Of a stretch of 64,000 nt of DNA, positions 63,079 to 64,000 are shown piece after piece. Under the pieces are notes generated by a model. The model did not search any database, had not been told where the DNA came from, and saw nothing but the letters and a program-made list of their open reading frames with translations. Source of the stretch: Ahaetulla prasina (taxonomy: Eukaryota > Chordata > Lepidosauria > Squamata > Colubridae). How positions within the stretch are numbered: the stretch's first letter is position 1; each line of letters starts with the position of its first letter. The stretch is from positions 29,657,020 through 29,721,019 of the forward strand of contig NC_080546.1 in NCBI RefSeq assembly GCF_028640845.1. Direction: 5' to 3'. The translations under genes and the position numbers were made by a program.

Positions 63079-63358
63079 ATTTTATTACCTTTTTTGAAGC
63101 AATAATAAAGCAACCACTGTAGTCATACATAGAACACTACAGTTGTTAAGTCAATCCACAATGTCCGCATTTCTGGAAATAAAGTTTGATTTCTGGCAAA
63201 AAAAAGTTCATAAATTGTGGTCGTGTGATCACAACACCCTGAAAAAAGGCATTAATACAGGCCAACTGCTGACTGCCCAGATTTCTGTCATGTGACCACA
63301 GGGGGGCAGCTGTTGTAACTTCAAACCCAGGTCATAAGTAGCTCTAGAAAGGTCTGTT

Positions 63359-63531
63359 TAGTGGTGCTATTCAGCTGGTTCTAGCCGGTTCGGGTGAACC
63401 AGTAGCGGCAGCTGTGGGAGGCTCTGTCCACCCGCCTGGAGGTCATCACGTCCCATTTTTGATGCTCTGTGCATGCGCGCGTGCGCTCCCAATTGCAAAC
63501 TGGTAGCAAAAGTAAGTGAATACCACCCCTG
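63359..63531. mobile_element. hAT-type MITE, perfect 8-bp TSD
   Basis: Ends TAGTGGTGCTATTCAGC and AATACCACCCCTG. Target duplication GGTCTGTT at 63351-63358 and 63532-63539. Confidence 0.82.
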
Positions 63532-63590
63532 GGTCTGTTGTAATTTCAAAGACTCGCTAAGTGATTGGTCATAAGTTGAAGACTATCTAT

Positions 63591-64000
63591 GAAAAGAATC
63601 ACACAAATTTTAGTTTCCCAATGCATATAAAAGTTACAGTATGTTTACACTACACAATATAGTCTATCAAATGTGCAATACTATTGTGTCCTTAAAAATG
63701 TATATACTTTAATTTAAAAAGACTTTACAGTATTGCTAAAAAATGCTAAGCCTCATCTGAGCCTTCAGTGAGTTGCAATCTTTTTGCTGGTGGAGGCTCT
63801 TGACAAAAAATGCAATATCTGTGGAATGCAATAAAGCAAAGCACTATAAAATGAGGTGCCTCTCTAGTATATGCTGAACGCTTAAATTAACACCCAATTC
63901 AATGGCAGAGTTACATCTGAAGATGTCAGTTCTAGTGTGACAACGCTAGAGGGAGCAATTCATTCTGAAATATTAGAATTAGTTTAGTTTATAGGAAAGC
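63591..64000. other. End of window, no feature recognised
   Basis: AT-rich unassigned DNA. Confidence 0.4.

Larger units (their letters stand above)
62540..63590. mobile_element. TA-flanked DNA transposon remnants carrying L1 and hAT insertions
   Basis: Pieces of the CAGGTAGTCC family lie at 62540-62620 ('gaccttgacttatgactgga') and 63125-63590 ('cactacagttgttaagtcaa' to 'cataagttgaagactatcta'). The order is disturbed, so one or two copies may be involved. Confidence 0.5.

Overview
This window comes from a squamate genome, most likely a snake. It holds the larger part of one host gene, ENPEP (glutamyl aminopeptidase, aminopeptidase A, an M1-family zinc peptidase), on the + strand from base 1 to the stop codon at 50218. 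After it come about 13.8 kb of repeat-rich intergenic DNA. The snake call rests on repeats: CR1-type LINE 3' ends fused to (AATAG)n microsatellites, a Sauria-type SINE with a BovB-like tail, TATC repeats, and many small DNA transposons. I cannot name the species.

ENPEP was rebuilt by eye from 18 coding blocks with GT/AG splice sites and matching phases. The family's usual gene has 20 coding exons, and the blocks fit exons 1 (5' part outside the window), 2 and 5-20. The zinc site HExxH-x18-E is split between exons 5 and 6, the GAMEN motif is in exon 5, and the catalytic tyrosine is in exon 7. Exons 3 and 4, about 88 residues, could not be found in the 9.3 kb between 5839 and 15188. No other host gene was recognised.

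The introns and the downstream region are mostly transposon. Main blocks: a tandemly duplicated LINE 3' end leading into a 614-codon reverse-transcriptase ORF on the minus strand (10296-13018); two Penelope-like fragments in inverted orientation (13019-14229); a Ty3/gypsy LTR element with a GGGTG target duplication (24882-29445) inside a hAT-type element with its own 8-bp duplication (24833-29774); and a nearly full-length LINE (about 57494-62336) inside another hAT element (57400-62371). Two 5'-truncated L1 ends (53810-54595 and 62636-63078) also keep their target duplications. At least eleven short hAT-type elements have perfect 8-bp target duplications, and three are near-perfect hairpins.

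Nothing here looks like a bacterial-style system, and there is no rRNA, CRISPR array or functional tRNA. The most useful leads are the missing ENPEP exons, a perfect donor-like GTAAGT at the very start of exon 10, the in-frame TAG between the two LINE reading frames, the layered insertions with readable target duplications, and the inverted Penelope pair with a hammerhead-like motif.
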